Shown: piece by piece, positions 12,401 through 22,314 of the stretch
Numbering within the stretch: the stretch's first letter is position 1
How the letters are laid out: each line of letters begins with the position of its first letter
From: Prochilodus magdalenae
Taxonomy: Eukaryota > Chordata > Actinopteri > Characiformes > Prochilodontidae
Length of the DNA stretch: 64,000 nt
Direction of reading: 5' to 3'
Assembly: GCA_024036415.1 (NCBI GenBank)
Contig: JAMWET010006778.1
Location: 1,156,501 to 1,220,500, forward strand
The notes under the pieces: model-generated
What the model was told of the DNA's origin: nothing
Databases searched by the model: none
What the model saw: the letters and a program-made list of their open reading frames with translations, nothing else
Translations under genes and position numbers: made by a program

Positions 12401-14382
12401 TTATCATTAGAGAACTTCATCATTTGCATATTTTCCCAGTGGTCCCAGTGGTGGGAATGATGATGGTATGTGTATGTATGCTGCATCTCATAACATATTT
12501 AGTACTTTGGATGCGCATTATGATAATGAGAAGATATTTCATTAAAGTGGAATTCAAGTCATTTTTCAGATTTGCTGCAGAATTTAATATCGGGATTTAA
12601 ACAGCATCATGTAGACTGTTTTGATGTAAGATGCAGAGACTCAGATTTCCACACAGTTGTGTTGATGGGAACCAGAATTTACAATATCTACAACTCAAAT
12701 TTAGCCATTTTATTAACTATCCAAAACAATCAGTGAACCCACACATAGGCACTGTTCATAACACCTGCAAAAACTGGTGTCACGGCTGTCATAAGCCTAA
12801 ATAAATAGATAGGCTACTTGGGCTAACTTTAATCCAAAGCTGACCAATTGAACATTTATATCGAATCATGCATATTGGAAAAATCATTCTAAACATTTAT
12901 GTAGGTTTAAGTCCATTGTCTTGACAAGCTTATATTGTTGTCATGTACCCTTATGAACAGAATCCAACAGTAAAGAGTTTCCAATATATATATATATATA
13001 TATATTGGAAACAGTTAAATACAGAGAATTGTGTTTCTCTGTGCGTATATTCCACTCCAACAAGAATGGATTATCAAAAACTGAATAAATAAATATGTTT
13101 GGCCTAATACCTTATCTCAAAATGACAGCATCCATTAGCACATTCCTAACCCTTTCATGTAATGTTTTTCCTGAATGTGACAAGGAGGCATTGGAATCTT
13201 AAGCCTGTCATTAGTGCATTTCTGATTCAACACGTTTTTCTAGAATGGCACATTTCACATTTAAGCACTTGTGGTGCTTTGTTTATGATGTACAGATTTA
13301 AACTTGCAGAAATTGGGGAAAACATGGAAAATTCCCATTTAAATAAAAGTAGGAAAAGTAGGATATCAGAATAACATTAAAACATTTTCCTGCCGATAGT
13401 TTTTCTCTCCGGTCGACCAGTTTCCAGTTGCTTTCAAGGAAGCAGAATTGTGAATACAGTGAATACTGACATTCGCTTAAGTCTCAGTACTGCTGCCACA
13501 GCTGGACTAAGCAGTTGTGCAGGATGCTTAAGTCTTTAATGATTCAGTGTGAAGCCCCTTGAATTGCTGTAGGCGAGTCTGGTGTTGCGTAATTTGCATC
13601 ATTCTCTGCAGCAAAGTATTACCTTACATTAATGCCACATTTCTTCCTTGAATTGTAGTGATGCAACTTAAAGAATTCCTAAATTGTGATTTTGAAGGAT
13701 TAAATCTATATCCCATGCAAACTCCTTCATGATGCACCAGGTTAGGATGATGTACAGTACTGACATTTCCATATGTGTGCTTTGGTTATGCAGACTTAAG
13801 AGAAAGCTTAGTGCAGAACTGTGATGGAGTTTTCTGGCCAAATTTAGTGGGTTATTCATTTCAAATAATGTTATTATGTTTGCTTGCTTGTGAATAGTCA
13901 CACTGTCAGGACTGATTATAAGTGTGTAATTGAGTCAACACTGATGCATAGCAGCCAATTTGTTGTTCTCATTTTCCAGTTTACTTAGTTTCAGTGTACT
14001 AGAACAACATTTCCCAACTTGGTGGATAATGAGAGCCTGGGCATAACTAGCTGTTTTGTGCCAGTTTTAAGACACGTTTCACATTTTATGACGTTACTCT
14101 ATATTTTCTTGTTCCTGTATATTAAAGTCACATAAAGAAAGCAAATAAATAGAAAATTGTGCAAAAAATGCTGAGTCCATATTTAATGTGCCGTTTGTAG
14201 CCTATGTTGTGTATAGACACCCTAAAATGAACTCTTACATCCTGTTTCTACTGTGCTTCACAGGTTCCGGCCTTAACATGAGCGACAACGAGTCAATCCC
14301 TGGAAGTCACGATGGCGGGAGCGTGGCAAACTCTCAAATCGTCGAGCTGCGGCGGATTCCAATCGCGGACACACACCTGTAA
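4999..14382 (+). CDS. adgrv1: adhesion G-protein coupled receptor V1, C-terminal three exons (partial gene)
   Basis: Three spliced exons (4999-5187, 9902-10076, 14264-14382) join in frame to give the last 160 residues of ADGRV1, a giant adhesion GPCR of hair-cell ankle links and photoreceptor periciliary membrane. Seen: the end of the seventh membrane helix ([14 protein letters not shown]), a Ser/Gly-rich cytoplasmic tail with the family blocks [26 protein letters not shown] and [14 protein letters not shown], and a stop directly after DTHL. The last residues T-H-L form a class I PDZ ligand, which in mammals binds whirlin and related Usher-complex scaffolds (family knowledge). Intron phases are 0 and 1, and all junctions are AG/GT. 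The extracellular Calx-beta array, GAIN domain and earlier helices are outside the window. The next gene, arrdc3, converges from the right. Identity is near certain; the exact start of the first exon relies on a good acceptor at 4996-4998. Confidence 0.95.
6443..6480. repeat. (GA)n microsatellite
   Basis: GA run with one GAAA interruption. Confidence 0.92.
6904..7124. repeat. 17-bp minisatellite, 13 units
   Basis: Thirteen copies of a 17-bp unit of the form ctgtgcaRActcttYac (units 1-2 have T for A), with a partial fourteenth. From unit 4, two unit types (gcag...tttac and gcaa...ttcac) alternate over much of the array, giving a 34-bp higher-order pattern. Because 17 is not a multiple of 3, every forward frame reads the same 17-residue period, without stops. 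Confidence 0.97.
8970..9640. mobile_element. long palindromic MITE-like element
   Basis: Two imperfect arms: left about 8971-9150 (cagagcagtgctgctgcagt ... gtttaaac) and right about 9330-9512, whose reverse complement follows the left arm (cagctgtgctggagtgttta). A unique-looking middle of about 180 bp separates them, and a tail gtgagtggagctgataga follows at 9581. I recognise this sequence type as an abundant palindromic repeat of teleost genomes; no protein is encoded. Confidence 0.7.
9902..10076 (+). CDS. adgrv1: adgrv1 exon: middle of cytoplasmic tail
   Basis: Starts ISADWERAS directly after cag (9899-9901) and ends ALKTG with the Gly codon split by a strong gtaaga donor (phase 1). It holds the acidic block [15 protein letters not shown], which matches the ADGRV1 tail. 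Length is 175 nt, which keeps frame with both neighbours. Confidence 0.94.
11490..11612 (+). mobile_element. Tc1 3'-end fragment, decayed
   Basis: Resembles the end of a fish Tc1 transposase region: ccagcatcagttcctgacct, then tactaatgcaactaaatcct and ttttcctacatggagtag, a pattern I know from abundant teleost Tc1 copies. Ends are not defined and no frame is preserved. Confidence 0.5.
12977..13012. repeat. perfect 36-bp palindrome with (TA)n core
   Basis: gtttccaa on the left and ttggaaac on the right of a (TA)10-type core; fully self-complementary. It could extrude as a cruciform. Confidence 0.95.
14264..14382 (+). CDS. adgrv1: adgrv1 terminal coding exon with PDZ-binding motif
   Basis: After acceptor cttcacag the exon completes the split Gly codon, reads [10 protein letters not shown] and ends [14 protein letters not shown] then TAA (14380-14382). 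The terminal DTHL is the conserved class I PDZ ligand of this receptor. The final exon continues as 3'UTR. Confidence 0.95.
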
Positions 14383-14725
14383 CCTCGGCTGCTTTTGTAC
14401 TGAACGTGTAAATACCACCAACAGTATTTTGTACTCGTACCACTTTGCACTAAATTTGACCCGTTTCTTTTCTCTTAGTTTTTGAGCTGTGTTTTTTATA
14501 CCTGCAATTTGTTGATATTTCTGACCTTTTTATAAATATATATTATATATGAATACATATGTGAATATACCGCATAATTGTCATATTAATTTTGTGATGT
14601 TTTTAATGGTCTGAGATGTAAATATCATGTACTGTAGATGAAAAAGCACAACGCAGACTAGCCCCAGTGGCTCAGCTGCTTGATTTGTGTAACAGATAAT
14701 AAATAATTCATCAACTATTTTACTT
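14383..14725 (+). other. adgrv1: adgrv1 3'UTR (end inferred)
   Basis: AT-rich sequence directly after the adgrv1 stop, with short AT dinucleotide runs near 14530-14560. The first canonical AATAAA on this strand is at 14698-14703, so a short 3'UTR of about 340 nt is inferred. No transcript data are available to fix the cleavage site. Confidence 0.55.
14698..14703 (+). other. candidate polyadenylation signal of adgrv1
   Basis: Canonical AATAAA 316 bases after the stop codon, followed within 25-55 bases by T- and GT-containing sequence. It is the first such hexamer after the stop. Confidence 0.5.
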
Positions 14726-15855
14726 CTGCCATATAGGAGTGTGTCTTTAACCCACCAAGCTGTGATTTGAAGTGATAAAGAAGGCTGTCTGGCAGTCAAA
14801 CAGCGATGGCTTTTAGAGTTGCTTCAGGGGTTAAGCTCAAGGAGAATGCTCCTGAGTGATTATGTAAAGCTTGCTGCACAGAAACTGCATAAACCAGTTT
14901 GACACCAACAAATGCTGGTGTTGGTCACCGAGGTCACATTTGTTTTGTGCATGTCTGTTGAGCTGTTGGCACGCAAGCTATTGTCATTACACTGAAAAGC
15001 ATATGAGGGTAATCCTGTTTTAACAACTTCAAACAGCTGCTGAAAATGTCCATTAGCTCCTGACTATAGAATCTGTTATGCAACATGTATGTATTTTTTT
15101 CACTGGTGTCCTTAACTGGCAGTGGGAGTCAGTACTGTGGCCTACATTGAACATTGGCATTAAACAATCATGAATCTATATGGAGCACAGCTTGGATCCA
15201 TATTATGTGCTGTATGACCTGCATTGCTCACCTCAAATGTCCCTAGCTAAACTGTGCAGATTATATTGAGTCATATGCACAGAAAAAAATCCCAGTGTTA
15301 AATTACCACATAATTGGAGACCAGTCATGTTAAGTCTGTACCAGGGCCCTTCTTATTGGCAAACAGGTTTAGCAAGTAAGGTAGAAATATGCTCAGTCTA
15401 CTGGTAAACAACAAGATGGTGGTGGATGTGTGTCATCAACAATGGTACTAGGTTTTAATTGTGCAATATGGCAAACTTACATGCGCATAAATAGGCCTTT
15501 ATTAGGTTTTAAAAAGTCTGTTTTCACTAGCGATACTTTATACAGTGTGGATCTGCATATAACAAACAATTTGACAGAATTTGTGCTTTAGATTTTTTAT
15601 TCAGTATGTCAAGAACTGTATGATTTATAATTAAGATAGTTATTATTTATTTGCATATTTGGGTCACATTAGTAGTAAGCACATTAGTAAAGATTTGGTC
15701 TCTACTTTTAAAGTATGATGAATTTCAGTTATTTATTTTATTTCTAATTAATTTATCAATATTGTACAGCTTCCTCTGTAAAAATCTAAAATTACTTTTC
15801 CAAATTTATTTTTCTATTCACAGTTGACTTTCTCTTTTAATTCTAATAAGCGTTA

Positions 15856-16008
15856 AAACTTTGGAACAATTATTTCAGAGTAGTGAGGCCAAACTTTTGA
15901 ACAAGAATTTCAAACTTCTGAGTAAAAATTCCACACTTTTAAACCATGATTCCAATCTTTAGAAAGATTTCAAACATCTGAACAATGACCCAAACTTTGA
16001 ATAAAATG
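15856..16008. repeat. degenerate ~21-bp tandem repeat
   Basis: Seven diverged units of about 21 bp: aaactttggaacaattattt, aaacttttgaacaagaattt, aaacttctgagtaaaaattc, acacttttaaaccatgattc, a shortened aatctttagaaagatttc, aaacatctgaacaatgaccc and aaactttgaataaaatg, with a 14-bp insert after the first. Old enough that the units differ at many positions. Confidence 0.75.
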
Positions 16009-17764
16009 TGTTACTGTTTGTTATGCTGTTGAAGCATAGCTTAGGTGCCACCAGACTTTTGACATCCAGCGGACAATGTGCATGTGGTCTGCTATTGCCC
16101 AGAGGGCTGCCTCTGACCTTGCACTGACTTGGGTTTTCAAAGTCAACAGCTTCATAATGCACAGCCTGCTCGTGTTTGCTGGAGAGGCAGTCTGAGGCCG
16201 TTTTTCTGGCCATGATTTTGTGCTGGATCGAGTGTCTGTGTTTGCTTTTTGGCAGCCCATGGGAGGATGAAAGAAGATATTCTCCCTCTCTCATCCACTT
16301 CTCTACCCATATATTCCTCACTCCCGGTCGCATATTAACACTTATTAAGCATCCCGTGGGTGAAAGCAGACACCCCACTTCCATAGAGGAAAATAAACCC
16401 TATTTGAAGCCTCGGTGAAGGCAGTAGACTCCTCACTAACACAAATAAATAAAACGGCTTGTGATGTAGTGCAGCTGCAGGATTTTCTATTCATGCAGCG
16501 TGTTGCCTAGACAGTGGGAAAAAACTGGTCTGAAACTTCTTTTTCATTCAGCGAGGGCTGTGTCTGTGTGGCGAAATAAGTAAAAAGAAAAAAACTAAAG
16601 AGAGAGAAAAAAGCTGAAGAGATGAAAGAGCAGAATGGATGACTTGGCTACAGCTTCTGTTAGAGGAGGCTGTTGCATGTATAGATGTGTGATTGTTTTT
16701 GTATGAGTTCAAATGTCCAGACATTGCAGCCCTAACTCACACAACAATGACAGGTCTAGCTTGTTCCTAAAACTAAACACTCCATTTGTTTTAAACTGAA
16801 AGAGCAAAAACATTTTATTTTGGTCACTGAGATGATCTCAGAAAAGCTTTATCACACATAGCGAAAAGTTAAAGCAATGTAATGGAATGCAAGCAATGCT
16901 GCAAACCACATTGTTGTGTAGCAGATCATACAGACATGATGTCACTCGAAACAAAGCATTAACCCGTTCTGTCCTTTCTGTACATCAGATTTGTAGAAGT
17001 AAAAAAGAAAAGTAACTCAAACACTAAGTTCAGTTAAGTTCACTAATTTATCCAATAACTGCAGAAAATTAGATTGGTCAGTCATCCGATCACCATGGTT
17101 GCATGCACTTGAGTTATCAGATAATGGAAATCTTCAGGTCTACAACTGTGAGGTAATAATCAGATTATTGTCTTACAATCAGCCAATGAACTCACAGAAG
17201 ATGGAAGAGGACCTTCTAAAAAGAATGCAAAATTCAAACTTCATGTTATGTTGCTTTACCTGAAAATAAAAACGTATAGCATTTCGAAGGTGAATAATAT
17301 ATAAATCCATGCAGTACAAATCCTGGTTCCTTTGTCACACAGTAGAAATAGATGCTGCTTTGTATCCGGTCTCTTTTTTCTAGTTGTCCTGACTGAAATC
17401 TTAAAGGAATCAGAACAAGGGTATACATGCACTGAGAACTTGGCTAACTTCCCTAATCAGATTTCTAAACCATAATCCAATTAAAGAAATTGAAATATGA
17501 CCACTTGAGTAATAAGCTAACTTCAGAAATTGAATATCATTCTTGCTATTAAGTTACATTTGGTGAATGGTTGGTGAGTAAAACATGCTCTTATGAGAAA
17601 AACATTGAATGTTATTTGGATTTTTACCACTTTGCAAAACTGGGCTTGTAAATCACTCACTCAACACAAGTAGCTTCTGGTGCTTAATTAGTGTTTTGCT
17701 TTGCATCAGTGACACTGTGATCTCCTTATCTATATTGTGTGGTAAGAACTAGCAGAACTAACAC

Positions 17765-17791
17765 TATATATATATATATATATATATATAT
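17765..17791. repeat. (TA)n microsatellite
   Basis: Uninterrupted TA run of about 13 units. Confidence 0.95.
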
Positions 17792-19319
17792 TCATTAAAT
17801 GTAATGCAGTGTGCAGTGGGACAAAACTTAAATATTAAATGTGACCAATGTTTTTATGGCAAATTTGATCTTTTCTTGACAATAGGTTAAACTCCACAAA
17901 TAACAGGAGTTATATACTAAACTTTGCAAAGGCATTATCCCTGTAGAGGAAGTGTTAACTTACTTTCACTTAGAATATCAACAATGCAAACAATGCAAAT
18001 TCATGCAAGCTGTAATTTAAACAAACTTTTGCATACCGCTGTTATTTATATTAGACCTATGTATGACCATTGTAGAAAGCAAACCTGTGCGTTGTGCATG
18101 TGTGTGTATGTGTGTGACAGACAGAAGAAGAGAGAAAGAGGTTCTCCATATTTGAAAAGTGTCTGGCTCAGTGATGCTGATGCAAGAAGAACCATCCTAG
18201 TCTGGAGGTTTTGAGATCTAGTCAGTCAGACTCTCTGACAGTGACAATCCAAAGGCTGAGGAGCTGTCAGCAGTCACTTGGACGCTCAGTGATGGAGGAA
18301 ACAAGGACAGAAATAGCCTCTGGACTTCTCCCTGCACTCTAAGCTGCTTGCTTTAGGGAAATAAGAGTGCCTGGCAATCTATTAAAAAGAACATGATGCA
18401 TCATGCAATGCAAGCATCATGACACAGCAAAGCAATTGCAATAAATCAGAATAAAAAGCCAATCTAGCATTTTTAATATTAAACATAATCATAATAAGCA
18501 ATTCCTCAGTCAAGCAGTGTAGTTTGTCAAACTATGCCAGTTTTAATAACTGATTTTAATTATAATTCCAGTATATTATGTAGTAAATGTCATGTGCAAA
18601 AGGTTTCGCACACTGGCAAAATATAGGGGATTTTTTGAAGAAAAATAAATAACATGTTCAACAGAGAGCACTTAAAATAAACATCAAATATGGCCTGTGC
18701 AGAGCTGTAGAGTATTTATTATTTAATCTTTTTCTATATTAAAAACTAGCAGAATAATCTGGCAAATTGAAGCATGTTCCCTGTAGAGGATGTGTTAACT
18801 TATTTCCCCTTAGAATATCAACACAACTTTATTATTTTCTTTGACTGGGGGTGTTGCACATCCAAACTTTCACACAACTGAGATCGTTTTAAAGCGTGGC
18901 CTCACATCTGTGCTAGCCCGCAAGTGAAGTTGAGTTATGTTAAGTAATCATCAGTTAAGTAATGCCCGATGTGCAGACCATGGTCGAGGGAAACCAGTCA
19001 AATCTTTAAGAGTCATATTATTGTTAGTTCAATTTCCCACTTCATCTGGGCAGAAGCTAAACCACTGTGCATGACGATGAGTGACTGTACAGACAGACAC
19101 TAACATAGACGGACAGAAGTGACTGGAGTGCTCGGATCTGATGAGTTGTCTTTTGATTCAGCACTTTTCTAACCTCTGTTTAAACAAGCAGCAAGCTGGG
19201 GCCTCTTATCGTCTTTGCAATACATACACAAAGAGCTTTGGGCCTGGACTGTACAGCCATGGTTTACTCAGAGTTCCTGAAAGTTATGATCCAGTCTACT
19301 CAGCACTTGTCTAGGACTC

Positions 19320-19361
19320 TCCCTCTCTCTCTCTCTCTCTCTGTCTCTGTCTCCTTCTCTC
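19320..19361. repeat. (CT)n microsatellite
   Basis: CT run passing into CTGTCT variants. Confidence 0.9.
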
Positions 19362-19655
19362 ACTCTGTTGTTACACAGTAGACTGTAAGTCTTCCTATTT
19401 ATTTTTGTTCTACCATTCCTTCAGTGCTCAAGTATGATCTATAGCTACCATTGTGTCTTTTAGTCTTCCTGTTGGCAATACCATCTTCAAATCTGCCTTC
19501 ATAAAAGTATTGACGGTAACGTGTAGGTCAGACAGAGCTCTTTATGTGTGGGACACACCTTTTATAATTCGGCCGCAAACCGGGGAGGTCGCATCATAAC
19601 ATTGGTTGTATAGAGGAGTAAGGCATTACACAAAGTATTGTATAATATAAACATT

Positions 19656-19743
19656 GTTATTATTACTATTATTATTATTATTATTATTATTATTAGTAGT
19701 AGTAGTAGTAGTAGTAGTGGGGCTGGTGGTGGTGGTGGTGGTA
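19656..19743. repeat. compound trinucleotide array (ATT)n-(AGT)n-(GGT)n
   Basis: A run of ATT units passes into AGT units and then GGT units, each block differing from the last by one base per unit. Confidence 0.95.
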
Positions 19744-20307
19744 TTGTGGATTGAAGTGTCCCAGTAGCTGCATCTTTTATATGAACATTAAATGGTTTAA
19801 TTTGCTGCTTTGTAATGAATGGTGTTAGAATCCCCCAAAGTTGCTCAAATAAGACTCAACTGGGCTTAGAACAGCCAAGTTGTGTGTAGAAGAAATTGTA
19901 AACTGCACAATTCCACAATTCCAGAAAAAAACTCATCTAGTCTTCTGTGTGTAGTTTTCATGTTGTTTATTTATGTCAAATGTGGTGTGGTGAAATGGTC
20001 TTCAGAGCGCAGCATATGATTCTTAATCCCATAAACCTTTTGTCATAATTCAGCAAAAATCTCCTTACGGTCCTCCAGGTGTCCAGATGTTCAGAAATCC
20101 AGAGTTCACACACAGCCCTGGCTCTGTACATGGGAAATAATCAAAGGAACTCAGGTCAAGTCTCACGCTTACAGTCAATCAGTAACAGAGGGTTAGTGCT
20201 TGTGCCCAGGAAGGGGGAAGGGAAGGGGATATACTGTGTGCCTTCACACATGTCAAGAAGGAGGGATGGCCAAGAAACAATGAAAAAGGAGAAGATCTAG
20301 TGTCCAG

Positions 20308-20386
20308 TTCCACCTTAAATTGTGCAGCAGTTTTATTCGGGTGCCTGAGGCACCTGGATTTTACTGCTGCATGATTTAAGGTGGAG
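20308..20386. repeat. 79-bp imperfect hairpin
   Basis: Arms 20308-20346 and 20348-20386 are reverse complements with about eight mismatches; ccaccttaaat and its complement atttaaggtgg form the outer stem and gcagcagt/actgctgc the inner. The outer motif atttaaggtgg recurs at about 28060-28070 and, altered, at 46521-46531, so it may be the end of a small MITE. Confidence 0.5.
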
Positions 20387-20813
20387 CGGTAAAACAAAAA
20401 GTGACTTGACTTTGTGAAGACGTGAAAGCCATGAAACTGGATGAGGAGGTTGCTCTGATTCTGAGTAACATGAACTTATTTTTTCTGTTTCACAGAACTA
20501 ATAGGTCAGTGTTGTTTTGTCCTATTTGCTCTCGTTTGTGATAGCAGCTGGTTAGCGTCACAGCACTAATTATAGTAACCCATAACCTAGTTAACATTAT
20601 TTACATAGCTTGCTTTGGCGTCATTCGCATTAATGTTATACGATGGTATTTAGCTGTACAATGGACAAGAGTTTTGCAAGGGTTTTTATAGCCACAAAGG
20701 TCTGAAAAACAAGTTTGTCATCCGTGTCATTCCACTTGGGAATGCGTGCCTATGAATTTGGGAGGCAGGGCTTCTGAAAGAGCACTGAAGGGAATATTTG
20801 TTTTGTATTTCGC

Positions 20814-21050
20814 CGCTGTCCAAAGAAAAACATGTAACTCCAAAATGGCAACTTTCCAGAAGAGGCCAAAAACCTCCTTTGATCTAAATGAAAGTCAATG
20901 GAACCAGACATCTTTCCAAGCAGTTTTGGGCCATTTCTGTTGGTCCATCCATCATGAAATTCATATACAGTGTAAAAAGCAACCCATGTGATCAAATGAG
21001 GCATAAAAGTAAATATCAACAAAAATGGAGATACATGTTTTTCATTAGCG
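20814..21050. mobile_element. palindromic MITE, family M, copy A
   Basis: Inverted ends gaaaaacatgtaactcca (20825-20842) and tggagatacatgtttttc (21026-21043), extended outward by CGCT/AGCG. The interior is non-coding. Related copies lie at 44747-44953 (inverted) and 42176-42250, with a weaker partial copy at 31328-31490. Confidence 0.65.
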
Positions 21051-21229
21051 AGTGGCGATTTGCACTAAAATATCAATATGTCCAGAATCTATACTGTCCT
21101 GATAGGGCCTTATTTTCCACCGTAGTCATGTATTATCATGCATGATCAAATTCAAGGCTTGGTTACTTGCACTGTAGATGTAAATAAATAAATTCCATTA
21201 GACACCACAAGATAATCTGAAATGGCTTA

Positions 21230-22314
21230 CAGTGAGGACAATAAGTATTTGAACACCCTGCGACTTTGCAAGTTCTCCCACTTAGAAATCATGGAGGGGT
21301 CTGAAATTTCCAGCTTAGGTGCATGTCCACTGTGAGAGACATAATCTAAAAAAAAAAACCTGTAAATCACTATGTATGATTTTTTAATAATTTATTTGTG
21401 TGTTACTGCTGCAAATAAGTATTTGAACACCTGCCAACCAGCAAAAATTCTGGCCCTCAAAGACCTGTTAGTCCGCCTCTAAAAACTCCACCTCCACTCC
21501 ACTTATTATTCTAAATTAGAAGCACCTGTTTGAGGCCGTTAGCTGCATAAAGACACTGGTCCACCCCACACAATCAGTAGGACTCCAACTACTAACATGG
21601 CTAAGACCAAAGAGCTGCCCAAAAACACCAGAGACAAAATTGTTGACCTCCACAAGGTTGGAAAGGGCTACGGGGCAATTGCCAAGCAGCTTGGTGAAAA
21701 AATGAGTATTAAGGAGAGGATGACCGGGGCCATGTATTGCGAGATTTTGGGAAACAACCTCCTTCCCTCAGTTAGAGCACTGAAGATGGGTCGTGGCTGG
21801 GACTTCCAACATGACAATGACCCGAAGCACACAGCCAGGATAACCAAGGAGTGGCTCCGTAAGAAGCATATCAAGGTTCTGGAGTGGCCTAGCCAGTCTC
21901 CAGATCTAAACCCTATAGAAAATCTTTGGAGGGAGCTCAAACTCTGTGTGTCTCAGCAACAGCCCAGAAACCTGGCTGATCTGGAGACGATCTGTGTGGA
22001 GGAATGGGCCACAATCCCTGCTGCAGTGTATGCAAACCTGGTGAAAAACTACAGGAACTTCTGTAATTGCAAACAAAGGCCACTGTACCAAATATTAAGA
22101 TTGATTTTCACAGGTGTTCAAATACCTATTTGCAGCAGTAACACACAAATAAATTATTAAAAAATCATACATTGTGATTTCCGGATTTTTTTTTTTAGAT
22201 TATGTCTCTCACAGTGGACATGCACCTAAGATGAAAATTTCAGACCCCTCCATGATTTCTAAGTGGGAGAACTTGCAAAGTCGCAGGGTGTTCAAATACT
22301 TATTTTCCTCACTG
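21230..22314 (+). mobile_element. Tc1/mariner transposon, internally deleted, intact ends
   Basis: A 1085-bp element flanked by TA dinucleotides (21228-21229 and 22315-22316), the Tc1 target duplication. Terminal inverted repeats are about 204 bp each (21230-21433 and 22111-22314) with roughly eight differences. Each arm carries an outer and an inner copy of aataagtatttgaacacc (outer at about 21241, inner at about 21416, where right-arm copies vary slightly), the IR/DR layout of fish Tc1 elements. The interior holds a shortened transposase frame. A full family member should be about 0.4-0.5 kb longer, so this copy needs transposase from elsewhere to move. Confidence 0.93.
21597..22160 (+). 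pseudogene. Tc1 transposase with in-frame internal deletion
   Basis: A 187-codon open frame. Residues 1-35 ([20 protein letters not shown]...LGEK) are the start of the paired-like DNA-binding domain. From about residue 40 it jumps to the C-terminal half of the catalytic domain: [12 protein letters not shown] (second catalytic Asp) and [15 protein letters not shown] (third acidic residue, Glu). The second helix-turn-helix and the segment with the first catalytic Asp are missing, about 150 residues against the family length near 340. The last residues run into the right inverted repeat. It cannot catalyse transposition, but it could in principle be expressed as a truncated protein. Confidence 0.9.

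Larger units (their letters stand above)
10077..14263 (+). other. adgrv1: adgrv1 last intron
   Basis: Phase 1 intron. It carries a Tc1 3'-end fragment near 11490-11612 and a perfect TA-core palindrome at 12977-13012. The remainder is unremarkable AT-rich sequence. Confidence 0.85.

Noticed and set aside
15959..16384. 141-codon open frame on the - strand
   Set aside because: No recognisable domain, no splice partners, and a start within a degenerate tandem repeat end. Kept only as part of a possible non-coding element.
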